From NCBI GenBank assembly GCA_032622095.1, contig CP136062.1, positions 57,612,420-57,676,419 of the forward strand: a stretch of 64,000 bases of DNA, given 5' to 3'. A program made the position numbers and the translations under genes. Source of the DNA: Siphonodentalium dalli (lineage: Eukaryota > Mollusca > Scaphopoda > Gadilida > Siphonodentaliidae). Position 1 is the first letter of the stretch, and every line of letters begins with the position of its first letter. Below the pieces are notes generated by a model. The model saw only the letters and a list, made by a program, of their open reading frames with translations. It had not been told where the DNA came from and did not search any database. Below, one piece after another: positions 1 through 13,069 of the stretch.

Positions 1-2303
1 TACAAGAGAGTCTATAGAGAAGGGCAGTTGGGTTGTTAGATTATTTAGATTCATGTGGAAATTTTTCTATGTGTTATATTGTATTGTATGTGATGATTAA
101 TATATATTATATAAATGTATTATATTATATAAATGTATTATATTATATAAATGTATTAAATATATAAATAATATAATATAATAAATCGTTAAGTGCAACT
201 GTTCAAATGGTCCCCAAATGGAATACCGGTAAATCAGCCCAAATGTTGCTTAAATAAAAAAACTGTAAAACAGTTAAAAACCTAAGTAACTGCAGATACA
301 GACTATAAGCGGCAACTCTTTCATGTTGATGATTATCACACCTACCTCCGATACAACACCTGCCGGACAAGTGAGAACATCTCTTTAGAAGATCACGAAT
401 GCGTTAAATTTATTTAGAAACAACTTGACAATAGAGAAAAATCGGTTAAACATTTTTGTTTTTAAATTGCTTCATTTATAAGAGTTCAAGCTCGCCGATT
501 AAGTACTAGTCTAGACGTGTTGTCGTAAACGGGCCTAGAAAATAGTGTTATCTGCATTTTTGCGGAAAAGTGGTAAGTCATATAATTTTACATAACTGGA
601 ATATACTGAGCGAAATGAGCCACGGTGCCAGACCGATTTCCGCGCCGACGAAATAATAAAAATTGCGCACGTATATCAGCTGCGTATATCGGAAATAACA
701 TAATTTTAATCAATCAACATATAGCAAAAACATGACATTGTATTGAGTTGATTCTGATTTACCACATTCATAATTATCTGGACTCGCGTCCGTCTCTTCG
801 TGTGAATAGAGGGCACCGTGATGCGAAGTATTGGTTTGAGTTGATACTCACAGCCAAGATGGCGGCCAAATTGGTAGCCAGAAATTGAAAAGTCGTCGAT
901 ATTTTCACTTTAATTTTGTCATAACATCGATATATAGACGTATTGACGAACCCGTATATAAATCATCTATCGGTTCAAAATTAAAACGTCTTCAAACGCA
1001 TAAGATAGCTATATAGTAGCCTTCTGCAAATCCCACTATTAATAATTGCGATGTGGCATTTCGAAATCCATTCTACAGTAAACGCCGATAATGGTCGTAA
1101 CCGTAGGTGCGCAGAATAATCATATTACCTGAGAATCGATTCTGATTTGCCACATCCAGAACGATCTGGTACACCTTCTACCCATTCGTCTGATGAATCT
1201 AGCTCAATCATTACTCTACACTTCCTGGGAGAAGCGTCCCTCTAATCAGAACTTTCAAACAATCCATTTGCTGGTGTCTAACTCCTGCTTTTAAATAGCT
1301 GCCAAATATGTGATGTGTGCTTCATCTTGAACTAGTAAGGCATGTGGTCGATAAGTATCATGCAATAGCTTTCAGAAGGTCATCTATATCTACTTCGTTC
1401 CCATACGTCATGGGGCTAACCACATATACGGCTGGTGATTTTCCCAGTTAGCTAGCCACTTCTCAATAGATATGGTTTGTCAACTCACAAACTCAGCGAA
1501 CGCATTGACATGCGTAGAATCTTCGGCAGTGTTTCGAAAGTTGCTAGCTTTCTCATTCCCTTGGGCGGATGCCTCTCTCACTGCATGGACAACGGAATTT
1601 ATATATAAAAAAAAAATTCTGTCTAAATTCAAATGACCTAATTTACAAGAGAATAAATTTATCATAAACTCGGAATTTGACATTTATTCTTACAAAGTGA
1701 ATAAACGCTAATAAGTTCCGCCTATATTTAGTAAAGATACTTTTAAAACAACACATGCTTAAAACTAGAGTGCCTGCATCCAACCTAACTTGATAAATGC
1801 TCAAATTTGAATAAATTTCAGATTATGTAGATTAATTCCATGTATATCACCAATTTATGGCGTTTAAATTCATTAATTTATCGAAATTTATGCCATGCTA
1901 ATAATTTTGTTCATTTATATCTGTATTCACAGATAAATCCTTGATAATATTTTGATAAATTGTCAAATTTATCTTAAGATAAATTCGCAGAAATTTGAAT
2001 TTCCTCCCATTTATCAGTGATTTATTACAGTAGCTGTGCTATATTCAAGTGTCATGCAGTGAAATCTGCCAAGGAGAAGACCCACACGTCTTGGCCATGC
2101 ATGACCCTAAGCAATCTTTGTGACGTCCAGCAGTCGTCTCGTCAGATTGTGGACATTGATACACGTTGGATACAAGTTCATAAAACATTACTCTTTAAGC
2201 GTTGCATATTCCTACATGTACACATTCGATTATATTCAGTGCGGGCTAGGCCAAGTTTCCTTCAACGTAAACCAGCTAATGAAATTGGGAGGGATAATGC
2301 TAG
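1..2303. other. AT-rich non-coding stretch
   Basis: A TATAAATGTATTATAT microsatellite lies at about 90-180. Otherwise only short chance ORFs and AT-rich sequence with loose AAATTTATC motifs (1690-1990). No gene seen. Confidence 0.6.
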
Positions 2304-2307
2304 TTAA

Positions 2308-2778
2308 ATGTACTCAATCCGATCAGAGGGTCCTATATTACTATTTCTTTGGCTTTGGGTGTAAAAAATAATTTATTCGAGTCGAGGAACCTACCAATGA
2401 ACGCTCAGGGTGATCAGATATCGATATTTGAAGTTTCGTTATTTCTATTCTTTCTGGCCAAGAACACAGTCAAAACTGCGTTATTATTACCACTTGATTT
2501 TTAGAGTTATCCATCCTTGTCTGTTTGAATAGATTTTGGTGTACACATCCCGAGCAGATTACGGCAGTTGAAGGCAATTATTAGTACTCATCTCGAGAAA
2601 ATAACAAATTTCAAAATTCAATATCTAATAACTCTGAGCTTTGTTTGATGGGTTCCTCGACTCGAATCAAATATGTTTTACCCCCAAAGCCAAATAAATA
2701 GTAACATAGGACCCTCTGACCGGATTGTTGTTGTTGAAATCTGTTGAGATGGGGACCCTCTGATCGGATTGAGTACCT
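2308..2778. mobile_element. TTAA-flanked miniature element (GTACTCAATCCGATC ends)
   Basis: The left end reads TTAA-ATGTACTCAATCCGATCA and the right end is its inverse, GATCGGATTGAGTACCT-TTAA. The interior carries ATTCGAGTCGAGGAACC in both orientations near the ends. It could be a PIF/Harbinger-type (TWA) or a TTAA element. The short ORFs in it are chance. Confidence 0.7.
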
Positions 2779-3194
2779 TTAACGTCGAAATTTGATTTTC
2801 TTGCTCTTCTATAGCGGTGTTTACGCTCAGACCTTATCTCACAAATGAATACAAAATGCTCTATATGTCGGAAAAGGTGATATGTTACGGTCATAACGGT
2901 GTATTATATCTAACATTTGTTATATTACGCACAGAACATGCCGTGTAATTAGAAGTAACTCACGTTTGATCTGTGTTTGTTTACACCCAGATAAAACCCG
3001 AACTGTTATGAAATCCCGAGGGCAAATGCGTTTGTATCTTTTTAAATTATGTAAACATTGTGATAAAATAATTGTGGAGTTCATAATAAATGTTTTCTAT
3101 GGATTAAATCGGGTTACATTCATAATTTTGAAACCAACATTGGACGTAAACTAGTATAATCCCCACCGATTTCACAGACTGGTTTACATCGAAT

Positions 3195-3513
3195 GAGACT
3201 GACTATATGCATGCTTGTGGATGGACTATATGTGTGTGAATGGACCATATGCGCGTGAATGGACTATATATATATATATGCGTGTACATGTACTATATGC
3301 GTGTGAATGGACTATATGCGTCTGCATGGACTATATACATGCGCGTGAATGGACTATATGCGTGTGAATGGACTATATGCGTGTGAATTGACTATATGCG
3401 CGTGAATGGACTATATATATAAATATGCGTGTGCATGTACTATATGCGTGTGCATGTACTATATGCGTGTGAATTGACTATATGCGTGTGAATTGACTAT
3501 ATGCGCATGAATG

Positions 3514-3556
<43 letters not shown>

Positions 3557-3635
3557 TGTGCATGTACTATATGCGTGTGAATGGACTATATGCGTGTAAA
3601 TGGACTATATATATGCGTGTGAATGCACTAATCAC
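3195..3635. repeat. ATATGCGTGTGAATGGACT minisatellite with TA runs
   Basis: About 20 degenerate units of roughly 17-19 bp (GACTATATGCGTGTGAATG), interrupted by pure TA runs. The paired array in the second duplicate lies at about 5540-5970. Confidence 0.9.
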
Positions 3636-4133
3636 GACGAGAATGTGGATCAGACAGTCTGACGAGTTCAGGTAATAACTTTAAAAAAACGGCCATTGTT
3701 AATACCTGAACATTTCCCAACAATTGGTTGTCAACCATGTGCTCATATTTTCTGAACATCCCTCGATCCAAATGAACAATATGCCATTCAAATGTATACT
3801 TTTAAAACTGGGTGTAGGAAAATCGGATCCATTTAGCAGAGAAGGGGCTGATTGTAATATCTTACCCATGTTGAAACCCGTGTTATTGTTTTCCTTTGAG
3901 TTCAACCAGACTACAAGCGAAAACTGTAAATGACATATCTCATGCATGTGTTGTGCTCTTAATTGCTCCGAATTTCAATCCCTGCGGCGAAACTTCACTG
4001 CACAAAATATATTTTGCACATCCGTTATCTGTCTTTGGTCACGGTATTCGTGCACGGAATGTACGATTGTGTCTCGGGGAGCAAATGAACACCAGTGAAG
4101 GGGCGATTTTTCTTATAAAGTACTTATAGTATA

Positions 4134-4582
4134 CAAGCCTGCAAATAGCGTGTCTGTCATTTGCAGAATAAGGTCCCCAGAGGGTGAATTTAGTGATGCT
4201 ATTCCACACAGCGGGATAGCATCACAAAATTCACCCTCTGGAGACCTCATTCCAATTAGGCTTCATCTTCTGGGAAGTATCTATAGTATCAAATTAACAT
4301 TGTTTTCAGTTACATTTCCCTTCTAGGAAGTTTCTATATCCCCTAATTTGCAGAAGATAAAATTCATAATTGAGGTGCCCAATGAGTGAACATCACCAAC
4401 TTCAACTGGGGAACTTCAATCTGATCCTAGGTCTGCCATATAGCAGTTGAGGGCCATATATCAGAATGAGGTCCCTATAGGGTGAATTTAGTGATGCTAG
4501 CCCACTATGCGGGATAGCGTCACTAAAATCACCCTCTGGGGACCTCATTCTGCAATTGACAGACACGCTATTTACAGGCTTG
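4134..4582. mobile_element. hAT-like foldback element (CAAGCCTG ends), copy 1
   Basis: 449 bp with terminal inverted repeats starting CAAGCCTG and an exact 8-bp target duplication ATAGTATA (4126-4133 and 4583-4590). Near each end is a long hairpin made of GAGGTCCCCAGAGGGTGAAT-type arms around a GCGGGATAGC loop. Confidence 0.85.
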
Positions 4583-4915
4583 ATAGTATAGCGGACGAAA
4601 ACAAAATCTCACTAGATGTAGGAGTTTAGTCCATCTGAACCACACACAAGCTTGTGATACATCATTTTGAAGGTTGTGACATCGCGAACCAGATGTGCCC
4701 CATGTGCGAAATATACAAACGATGCAAAAGCTGGTTTTGAGAGGTTTAAATCCGATTTAATGCCCCTAAATTACTATTTCTTCGGCTTCGATCGGGGGGG
4801 GTAAAACATTATGTGATTCGAGTCGAGGAACCAACCCGTCAAAGCTCAGAGTTAAAAGATTTCGATTTTTGAAATATATTTTTCACCACCTCGAGACATG
4901 AGCGGACACCGTTAA

Positions 4916-5344
4916 CCCTTTACCCAACAAAACGGCCAAAAACGCCCAAATAAAGCTTCAACAGCCTAAAATATCTTCGGTCTGTCTCAATAACACCATA
5001 TAAATATGGATATCATTGGAACCGGTTCAATGACCACATTGTGATGGTTACAGTTATGCCCTGTGCCAATGCATTCTCTTATATATGCGAGTCGACCATA
5101 GGTCGCCTCGCATATATAAGAGAATGCATTGGCCTTTTTACCATTTTTTCTTACATTCTTTAACAATTTTATAATTTTTTCTTACATTTTTAAACAATTT
5201 TTATAATATTTTTCTACATTCTTTGACAATGTTATCATTTTTAATATGTGTTATGCCAATGCATTCTCTTATATATGCGACCTATGGTCGACTCGCATAT
5301 ATAAGAGAATGCATTGGCACAGGGCCGTTCTGTTGGGTAAAGTG
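4916..5344. mobile_element. TTAA (piggyBac-like) miniature element, family A
   Basis: Ends CCCTTTACCCAACAAAACGG and its near-inverse, flanked by TTAA. The interior has two palindromes built from AATGCATTCTCTTATATATG arms around a GTCGAC centre. Ends beginning CCC/GGG after TTAA are the piggyBac pattern. Confidence 0.8.
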
Positions 5345-5836
5345 TTAAGAGAGCTAGCTAGGTCGCGACTGGCTAGACTAAAATTTTAAATTATGTAAAC
5401 ATTGTGATAAAATAATTGTGGAGTTCATAATAAATGTTTTCTATGGATTAAATCGGGTTACATTCATAATTTTGAAACCAACATTGGACGTAAACTAGTA
5501 TAATCCCCACCGATTTCACAGACTGGTTTACATCGAATGAGACTGACTATATGCATGCTTGTGGATGGACTATATGTGTGTGAATGGACCATATGCGCGT
5601 GAATGGACTATATATATATATGCGTGTACATGTACTATATGCGTGTGAATGGACTATATGCGTCTGCATGGACTATATACATGCGCGTGAATGGACTATA
5701 TGCGTGTGAATTGACTATATGCGCGTGAATGGACTATATATATAAATATGCGTGTGCATGTACTATATGCGTGTGCATGTACTATATGCGTGTGAATTGA
5801 CTATATGCGTGTGAATTGACTATATGCGCATGAATG

Positions 5837-5897
<61 letters not shown>

Positions 5898-6476
5898 TGT
5901 GCATGTACTATATGCGTGTGAATGGACTATATGCGTGTAAATGGACTATATATATGCGTGTGAATGCACTAATCACGACGAGAATGTGGATCAGACAGTC
6001 TGACGAGTTCAGGTAATAACTTTAAAAAAACGGCCATTGTTAATACCTGAACATTTCCCAACAATTGGTTGTCAACCATGTGCTCATATTTTCTGAACAT
6101 CCCTCGATCCAAATGAACAATATGCCATTCAAATGTATACTTTTAAAACTGGGTGTAGGAAAATCGGATCCATTTAGCAGAGAAGGGGCTGATTGTAATA
6201 TCTTACCCATGTTGAAACCCGTGTTATTGTTTTCCTTTTGAGTTCAAACCAGACTACGAGCGAAAACCGTAAATGACATATCTCATGCATGTGTTGTGCT
6301 CTTAATTGCTCCGAATTTCAATCCCTGCGGCGAAACTTCACTGCACAAAATATATTTTGCACATCCGTTATCTGTCTTTGGTCACGGTATTCGTGCACGG
6401 AATGTACGATTGTGTCTCGGGGAGCAAATGAACACCAGTGAAGGGGCGATTTTTCTTATAAAGTACTTATAGTATA

Positions 6477-6925
6477 CAAGCCTGCAAATAGCGTGTCTGT
6501 CATTTGCAGAATAAGGTCCCCAGAGGGTGAATTTAGTGATGCTATTCCACACAGCGGGATAGCATCACAAAATTCACCCTCTGGAGACCTCATTCCAATT
6601 AGGCTTCATCTTCTGGGAAGTATCTATAGTATCAAATTAACATTGTTTTCAGTTACATTTCCCTTCTAGGAAGTTTCTATATCCCCTAATTTGCAGAAGA
6701 TAAAATTCATAATTGAGGTGCCCAATGAGTGAACATCACCAACTTCAACTGGGGAACTTCAATCTGATCCTAGGTCTGCCATATAGCAGTTGAGGGCCAT
6801 ATATCAGAATGAGGTCCCTATAGGGTGAATTTAGTGATGCTAGCCCACTATGCGGGATAGCGTCACTAAAATCACCCTCTGGGGACCTCATTCTGCAATT
6901 GACAGACACGCTATTTACAGGCTTG
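6477..6925. mobile_element. hAT-like foldback element (CAAGCCTG ends), copy 2
   Basis: The same insertion as that at 4134-4582, copied by the segmental duplication; the ATAGTATA flanks are retained. It is not an independent transposition. Confidence 0.85.
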
Positions 6926-7266
6926 ATAGTATAGCGGACGAAAACAAAATCTCACTAGATGTAGGAGTTTAGTCCATCTGAACCACACACAAGCTTGTGA
7001 TACATCATTTTGAAGGTTGTGACATCGCGAACCAGATGTGCCCCATGTGCGAAATATACAAACGATGCAAAAGCTGGTTTTGAGAGGTTTAAATCCGATT
7101 TAATGCCCCTAAATTACTATTTCTTCGGCTTCGATCGGGGGGGGGGGGGGGGTAAAACATTATGTGATTCGAGTCGAGGAACCAACCCGTCAAAGCTCAG
7201 AGTTAAAAGATTTCGATTTTTGAAATATATTTTTCACCACCTCGAGACATGAGCGGACACCGTTAA

Positions 7267-7699
7267 CCCTTTACCCAACAAAACGGCCAAAAACGCCCAA
7301 ATAAAGCTTCAACAGCCTAAAATATCTTCGGTCTGTCTCAATAACACCATATAAATATGGATATCATTGGAACCGGTTCAATGACCACATTGTGATGGTT
7401 ACAGTTATGCCCTGTGCCAATGCATTCTCTTATATATGCGAGTCGACCATCTATAGGTCGCCTCGCATATATTAGAGAATGCATTGGCCTTTTTACCATT
7501 TTTTCTTACATTCTTTAACAATTTTATAATTTTTTCTTACATTTTTAAACAATTTTTATAATATTTTTCTACATTCTTTGACAATGTTATCATTTTTAAT
7601 ATGTGTTATGCCAATGCATTCTCTTATATATGCGACCTATGGTCGACTCGCATATATAAGAGAATGCATTGGCACAGGGCCGTTCTGTTGGGTAAAGTG
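7267..7699. mobile_element. TTAA miniature element, family A (duplicate copy)
   Basis: Same insertion as 4916-5344, carried by the 2.34-kb duplication; differs by a 4-bp insertion in the first palindrome centre and scattered bases. Confidence 0.8.
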
Positions 7700-7739
7700 T
7701 TAAGAGAGCTAGCTAGGTCGCGACTGGCTAGACTATGAG

Positions 7740-8630
7740 TGGCGATCGTATATTATATATATACATGTAATTTATTTGGGAATACGAGGCGATCGTATAT
7801 TATATACATGTAATTTATTTGGGAATACGAGACGATGAAAAGTATCGCTATCAACAAGAATACGGAAGCTGTGATAGTTGACGTGCGGATATCATACATA
7901 TTCTTATTTACGAATCGGTAATCAGGTTTTATTCATGCAAATGTACATGTTATTATAGTTATATATGGCACCATGCTGGTTACATGCGGGAATGCTATGC
8001 GTTTAGATTTGTCATACCATGCGTTGGGAAACTCCAATTTGAACCAGGAATATATTGAAGTTGTAAACCACACTCGTCTATCCACCAAACTGCCAAGAAA
8101 AACGTTATTTTATAACTTTTTCGGCAGATACATGTATGATATCGTGATTGTTCGTATTGTGAGTATTTACTGATAATAAACTAAGACATATTATGGACTT
8201 GTTTGGGTGTGTTAAACTGTTAAGTTAGTATTCGGGAACTATGTCAACTGGATGAATTTTGCATTCTACTACGTCGCCGAAAATCTCAAGCAAATCGACC
8301 GTACCACTCCATAGAAAACATCACCTGCTCTACGCTCAATTGTAAATATTTACATCTGGTTGCGGGACGCGACAATCGGCGACAAACAAACACAACTGAT
8401 TTCGCCATCCAGAATCAGTGCATTTAATTAATATATCAGAATGACTGTGTTTTGGCAATTTGGATTAATATTCGTAAAAAGAACAACTTTTGAGCAAGAT
8501 TATTCTCCATTTCTATTGGATCAACATACCGGAATGTTTCACGTAACTTTAATCGGTTATTGGTGAAATTCCGTTGTAGTTGCAACTGGATGAAACATGT
8601 ACGTGGACCATAGAATCGGCAGAGACGTGG
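7740..8630. other. Non-coding stretch
   Basis: It opens with a two-copy repeat of GCGATCGTATATTATATA plus CATGTAATTTATTTGGGAAT (7742-7835). The rest shows nothing I can support; the 66-codon frame at 7973 has no recognisable features. Confidence 0.6.
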
Positions 8631-9548
8631 CGACAGGGGGGGGGGGGGGGTAAAAAATTTCAAGAGTTGGAAATCTCATACCTGCCAAAACATTAGTTGG
8701 AAATTTCACACCAACAATAGGTTGAAAATGTTCTTGTAGTTTGATTATAGAACAATTTATTGTTTTTGGACCAATATTTGCATATGTTCCTATTTTTGGT
8801 CAAACATTTGGACAGAAATGGTCATCAGTTGGAAATTTTCCAACCTTGGGGGGGGGTGACAGGTTGGAAATTTAAAACAATATTGTCATTGGAATTGTCA
8901 TCAGTTAGAACTTTTACAACCTAAGTGGGGGTGTAGGGTTTGAAATTTCCAACAGTAGGAAGGCTTGAGGCTAGTCTAGATGTTAGGATTTTGCGATTTT
9001 CTTGTTCAGATTTCAAACTTTTCGCACAGCGGGCCGAACCATGGTCGGCCCGGTGTGTCATTGCCCCATCCCCATGGCCAATACAAAACTGCTAACTAGT
9101 TTAGCTAAACAATATTTTACTACATTTGGTCAAATTTGTGGACAGAAATGGTCATCAGTTGAAGAATTTTCCAACCTGAGGTTTGAAATTTCCAACACTA
9201 AGAAAGTTTCAGTTGAGGCCAGTCTAGATGCTAGGATTTGCGATTTTCTTGTATAGTTTTCAAAATGTTCTCACACCGGGCCGACCATGGTTGCCCTGGT
9301 CTCTTGTCCGTAGCTGTGTGCATTTGTCTGGAATTAGGCCACTAGTTGTTTTTTGTTGTTGCAATTTTCAGGTTAAAATATCTGAATGTTCTCATACCGG
9401 GAAATATAGAACCATGGCGTATGAATATATAGGAAATTATGCCCGACTGAGGTGCAAAACTTGTGTTGGTCTGATGCTGACTCAAAGGGGGGGGGGGGGT
9501 GCAGTTGGAATTTCCCAAGGTGGACACCCCCCCCCCCCAACGGAGACC
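8631..9548. repeat. Degenerate GGAAATTTCCAAC repeats with poly-G/C runs
   Basis: Many TTGGAAATTT / TTTCCAACC motifs, two diverged copies of a CTAGATGTTAGGATTTGCGA block (8977, 9225) and G or C runs up to 11 long. The ORFs here contain Gly or Pro runs from those homopolymers and are not credible genes. Confidence 0.6.
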
Positions 9549-9569
9549 CTCTAGCCACGTCCCTGGCTG

Positions 9570-10380
9570 TTGGTGGTGTGGGATTGCTTGTGAGTTGTTC
9601 AGCTATATTGTAGCACGTGTGTTCTCGATCATTTCCCTAGCATTGTCCTTGAGGGGTCCTGAATTCATTACTTTCCAAGCGGATTCCATCGTTTGCATCA
9701 GGTCGTCTGTGTATTTTGGCGTTGCCTGGTCTGGTGTTGTCTGTCGTGGACTCCTCTTAGGAGACTCCGGCGGTTGTGGCGTTAGTGGATTAAAATCCGC
9801 GACATTTGGGAATGGAGAAGATGGCAGTGATGACAATTGGGGTTCCACAATGAAGTCAGCGGTATATAGGGACGTCCAGGTGACGTGGTCGTCCCTGCCT
9901 CCGCTGGTGGTGATGTCTCCATTGGCCGCTGAGTCGACGGCAGGGACATCCGGGATGACATCGGCGTCCCTGCTTCCGCTGGTGGTGGTGACTTCCACCG
10001 GCTGATATTCTTCCTGGAGGCCAAGTTGGAGGGTGACTGGACGTCTCTCAGTTCTCCCGTCTCCACTTGTCCCTCTCGATGGCGTCTCTGCAGCTTCTTG
10101 GCGGGGTCTTCTTCTTCCCGGATTTCGTCGTCTGGCCTGCTCCCAACCGGTGGACTTCGGTTGGATCTACCAAACCAGGGCCAGTGGAGGATTCCACATG
10201 GGGCGACTTGGTTGTCCAGAATCACATGCAGCCGGCCCGCGTTGGAGTGTAAAGTCCATCCAACACAGTGGGCCGACTGCAAATCGTTTAGCATGATGCG
10301 GACTTGTGCATGGGGGTTAAGCTATCCATGTCCAACCAAGCCCGACAAAAAAACATCTCTGGATTGTTCCCTGTCATTAT
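9570..10380 (-). pseudogene. GC-rich ORF island, possible retroelement remnant
   Basis: About 800 bp clearly richer in G+C than its surroundings. On the minus strand two overlapping frames are open: one to a stop near 9603 (131 residues; Pro/Ser/Thr-rich with TPQPPESPKRSPRQTTPDQA, ending KDNAREMIENTRATI) and one spanning 9782-10294 (170 residues, with DPAKKLQRRHREGQVETGEL). A frameshift between them is likely. Direct repeats (TCCGCTGGTGGTG) lie inside. The composition suggests a disordered gag-like or other mobile-element protein. I do not recognise it, and a genuine small exon is not excluded. Confidence 0.3.
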
Positions 10381-10964
10381 ATAGTATAGAATAATATATA
10401 CTAAATATTGGTGAGTATTAATTAGCAAGTATGGTTATTCCTTAGGAAATGTTGAGATAATAAGTGGAAATTGTACATTGTCCATATAACAAACTGTTTT
10501 CTATTTTTTTTTTTTGGTTTTGCCATGAAATAAGAAAGGAATTATATCAGCATAACTTGTTTAGAAATTTATTGAAACGTTTTTATATAAAATATGTTTA
10601 TAAGAATTATGTTTATAAGCGACATGGAATACTGCTCTGAGGTGAATGTGAATATCGAAACAAAATACTTATTTTTCATATAAAATAAATTATCCAAATT
10701 GCAGCATGCAAATTCTTGCTCATAATAATAAATTATATACACCAACTCCCATTGGAGGAATCATTGTTGTTAGTTTCTCGCGAAAATTCATTCCGAAGTA
10801 AGGAGTATTTAAATGTTTACTACGTGTATGTTGTTGTACAACTGGCGTGGCTGGAATTTTCGGTAATATTAATTAAATGTTATATTCTTTCAGTGAGCAA
10901 AGTGCCTTGATATATACTCATATATCAGATTGATTCACTGAAATAAGTAGATAATATGTATTAA

Positions 10965-11429
10965 ACCTTTAAGTGCCAGGTCCGATTTTTGTATCAACCC
11001 ATATACCCTGTGCCAATGCATTCTCTTATATATATGCGAGTCGACCATAGGTAGCCTCGCATATATAAGAGAATGCATTGGCCTAACAATTTTTCATCAT
11101 TTGTTATTATTTTTTACAATTTTAATATTTTGTTCTTATATTCTTTAACAGACTTATTTTGTAGGTTTAGTGCCAGGTAATCTTACGTTTTTCATGGGCA
11201 TCAAAATTATTACTATGAAATACTTGGCGATAGTTTTGAGTTACAACATGCCCCTAAGGTTTTATCCAGTTTGTTTTTAAATTCGCTATAGCATGCTTAA
11301 GCATACCCAAAAAAAATTCAACCCAAACAAATATAAATAAAATGTTTTTATTTTTTTTATTTTTAGGGCCGATTTTACAGACCGTAAATTAGGGCCGATC
11401 GATGAGATAGGCCCCTGGCACTGAAATGG
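10965..11429. mobile_element. TTAA miniature element, family C
   Basis: 465 bp. Left TTAA-ACCTTTAAGTGCCAGGTCC, right GGCCCCTGGCACTGAAATGG-TTAA. It contains one AATGCATTCTCTTATATATA palindrome of the same type as families A and B, although its ends are different. Confidence 0.78.
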
Positions 11430-11667
11430 TTAACGTGACAAGCTAATAATTACACTTGCTGTCAATCCATGTCAACTTAAAATTCATATTTATGTGACCC
11501 AACATGTAGATACTAACGATAATATTGCTGTTGCTACAGGTTGCTATATAATTATGCTACTCTGATTTTAAAAGAAATAGATCTCATTGCTGGACAGAAA
11601 ACTGTGAAATTATAATACTTCAACTGTTTGCTTGACTCCCACAATCATAATGGTATAATAGTATATC

Positions 11668-12072
11668 AAAGTTATGATCTAAATAATCGACTCCATAACC
11701 ACAGCAAATTATGGGTAACTTTTTCAGGATTTAGTCGGAAACATGGCTTGTTGCCATTCATAGGAAAGCTCTCAGTGGTTAACCCTTTACCCAACAAACC
11801 GGCCAAATAAAGCTTCAACAGCCTAAAATATCTTCGGTCTGTCTCAATAGAACCATACAAATATGGATATCATTGGAACCGGCTCCTTGACCACATTGTG
11901 ATAGTTACAGTTATGCCATGTGCCAATGCATTCTCTTATATATGCGAGTCGACCATAGGTCTTATATATGCGAGGCGACCTATGGTCGACTCGCATATAT
12001 AAGAGAATGCATTGGCACAGGGCCCTTCTGTTGGGTAAAGGGTTAAAGAGTTGATTATTTAGAGCATTACTG
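11668..12072. mobile_element. Palindromic TA element (CAGTAATGC family) interrupted by a TTAA element
   Basis: Left half from TAAATAATCGACTCC to GAAAGCTCTCAGTGG, right end GTTGATTATTTAGAGCATTACTG-TA. Its centre is interrupted at TTAA by the family A element at 11783-12042. The left terminus is diverged. Confidence 0.75.
11783..12042. mobile_element. TTAA miniature element, family A, nested
   Basis: 260 bp from CCCTTTACCCAACAAACCGG to GTTGGGTAAAGGG, with TTAA at 11779-11782 and 12043-12046. It is inserted in the middle of the palindromic TA element, so it is the younger of the two. Confidence 0.85.
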
Positions 12073-13060
12073 TAAATATTAAGACTGTTTTATTATTGAT
12101 GATACAACCATTATGGCAGTGACATGATTCTGCGACATTCCACACTTATCCCAGAGCTGACATATGAACCCTTTTGCCACAAGATGTATGTTTGGCCTGT
12201 CCCCTTTAGCGTTACACGATGGTATTCCAACGTGGAATGTGTGGTTACCACATATATATTATATATCTGTGTGGAGTATGAATGCTTTTGGTAGGAAATG
12301 GAATAGAGAACGTTGGGTTTGTATTCCGTCGACAATCAGCCCTACTCCAACTGCAAGATTGAAATATAAGATGTACCAACATCCCTTTGCATGCAAGTAG
12401 AATAATTCTTTCTAAAATATATATGGGATATATACTCTTGTGACGATGCTGGCATCCTACACCACGAATGTCATTTTTTCAATTATACCTGCATGTATAT
12501 TTGCCATAGAACCCATAATGATGCCATAGAATTGCTTCAAACAATCAGCTGATAAAAAGTATCAATGAGACAATAATTCAAACTGTATAGTCACATTGAG
12601 AGACTTCAGTCTTCGTGAGATTTGCATTAGACTCAACATACAGCAGACTATCGGTGACATTACTGAGGCATTCGACACATACTTTTTCCAATGATGGTAA
12701 CTTGGCGCAAAATTATATCGCCTGCTGCGTCTATTTATACATTTTTTATCAGTATATTGAATCAATAGTTGATGATGACCTTGTCTTCGTATTAACACAT
12801 AGTAACACATGCTAGACACTAAGTGATATTACTATCAACATTAGTGCAAAATACAAAATTCTCCACATGGTTCAGGGCTAAACTTTGATTGCAGCCAACA
12901 CAAATGAAATGGCAACTACCTAATCTACCTAACAAGCAGTTGCAGACGAAGCTAGGTATCCCTCGCCGAATTGTGCAGTTGGGGAAGTGAATTCTCAATA
13001 ATGTTTGCATGTGTTCTCAGTATGTGCTAAACAAGAGGTGGGATTTTGTCAAAAGGCCTG
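12073..13060. other. Non-coding stretch
   Basis: Short frames on both strands overlap one another and lack recognisable motifs. Nothing supported. Confidence 0.55.
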
Positions 13061-13069
13061 GCTTGCGAA

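Larger units (their letters stand above)
3040..5380. repeat. 2.34-kb tandem segmental duplication, copy 1
   Basis: The block from AATTATGTAAACATTGTG to CGACTGGCTAGACTA is repeated almost base for base immediately downstream (5384-7735). It contains an ATATGCGTGTGAATGGACT minisatellite, a hAT foldback, a fragment of the AGGTACTCAATCC element and a TTAA element. The copies differ mainly in TA-dinucleotide and poly-G length, so the duplication is recent or an assembly artefact. No gene seen inside. Confidence 0.9.
5384..7735. repeat. 2.34-kb tandem segmental duplication, copy 2
   Basis: Direct copy of 3040-5380 with the same internal order of repeats. It has a longer TA run near 5840-5895, one fewer minisatellite unit, and a longer poly-G at 7138-7152. 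After its end the sequence becomes unique (GAGTGGCGATCG). Confidence 0.9.
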
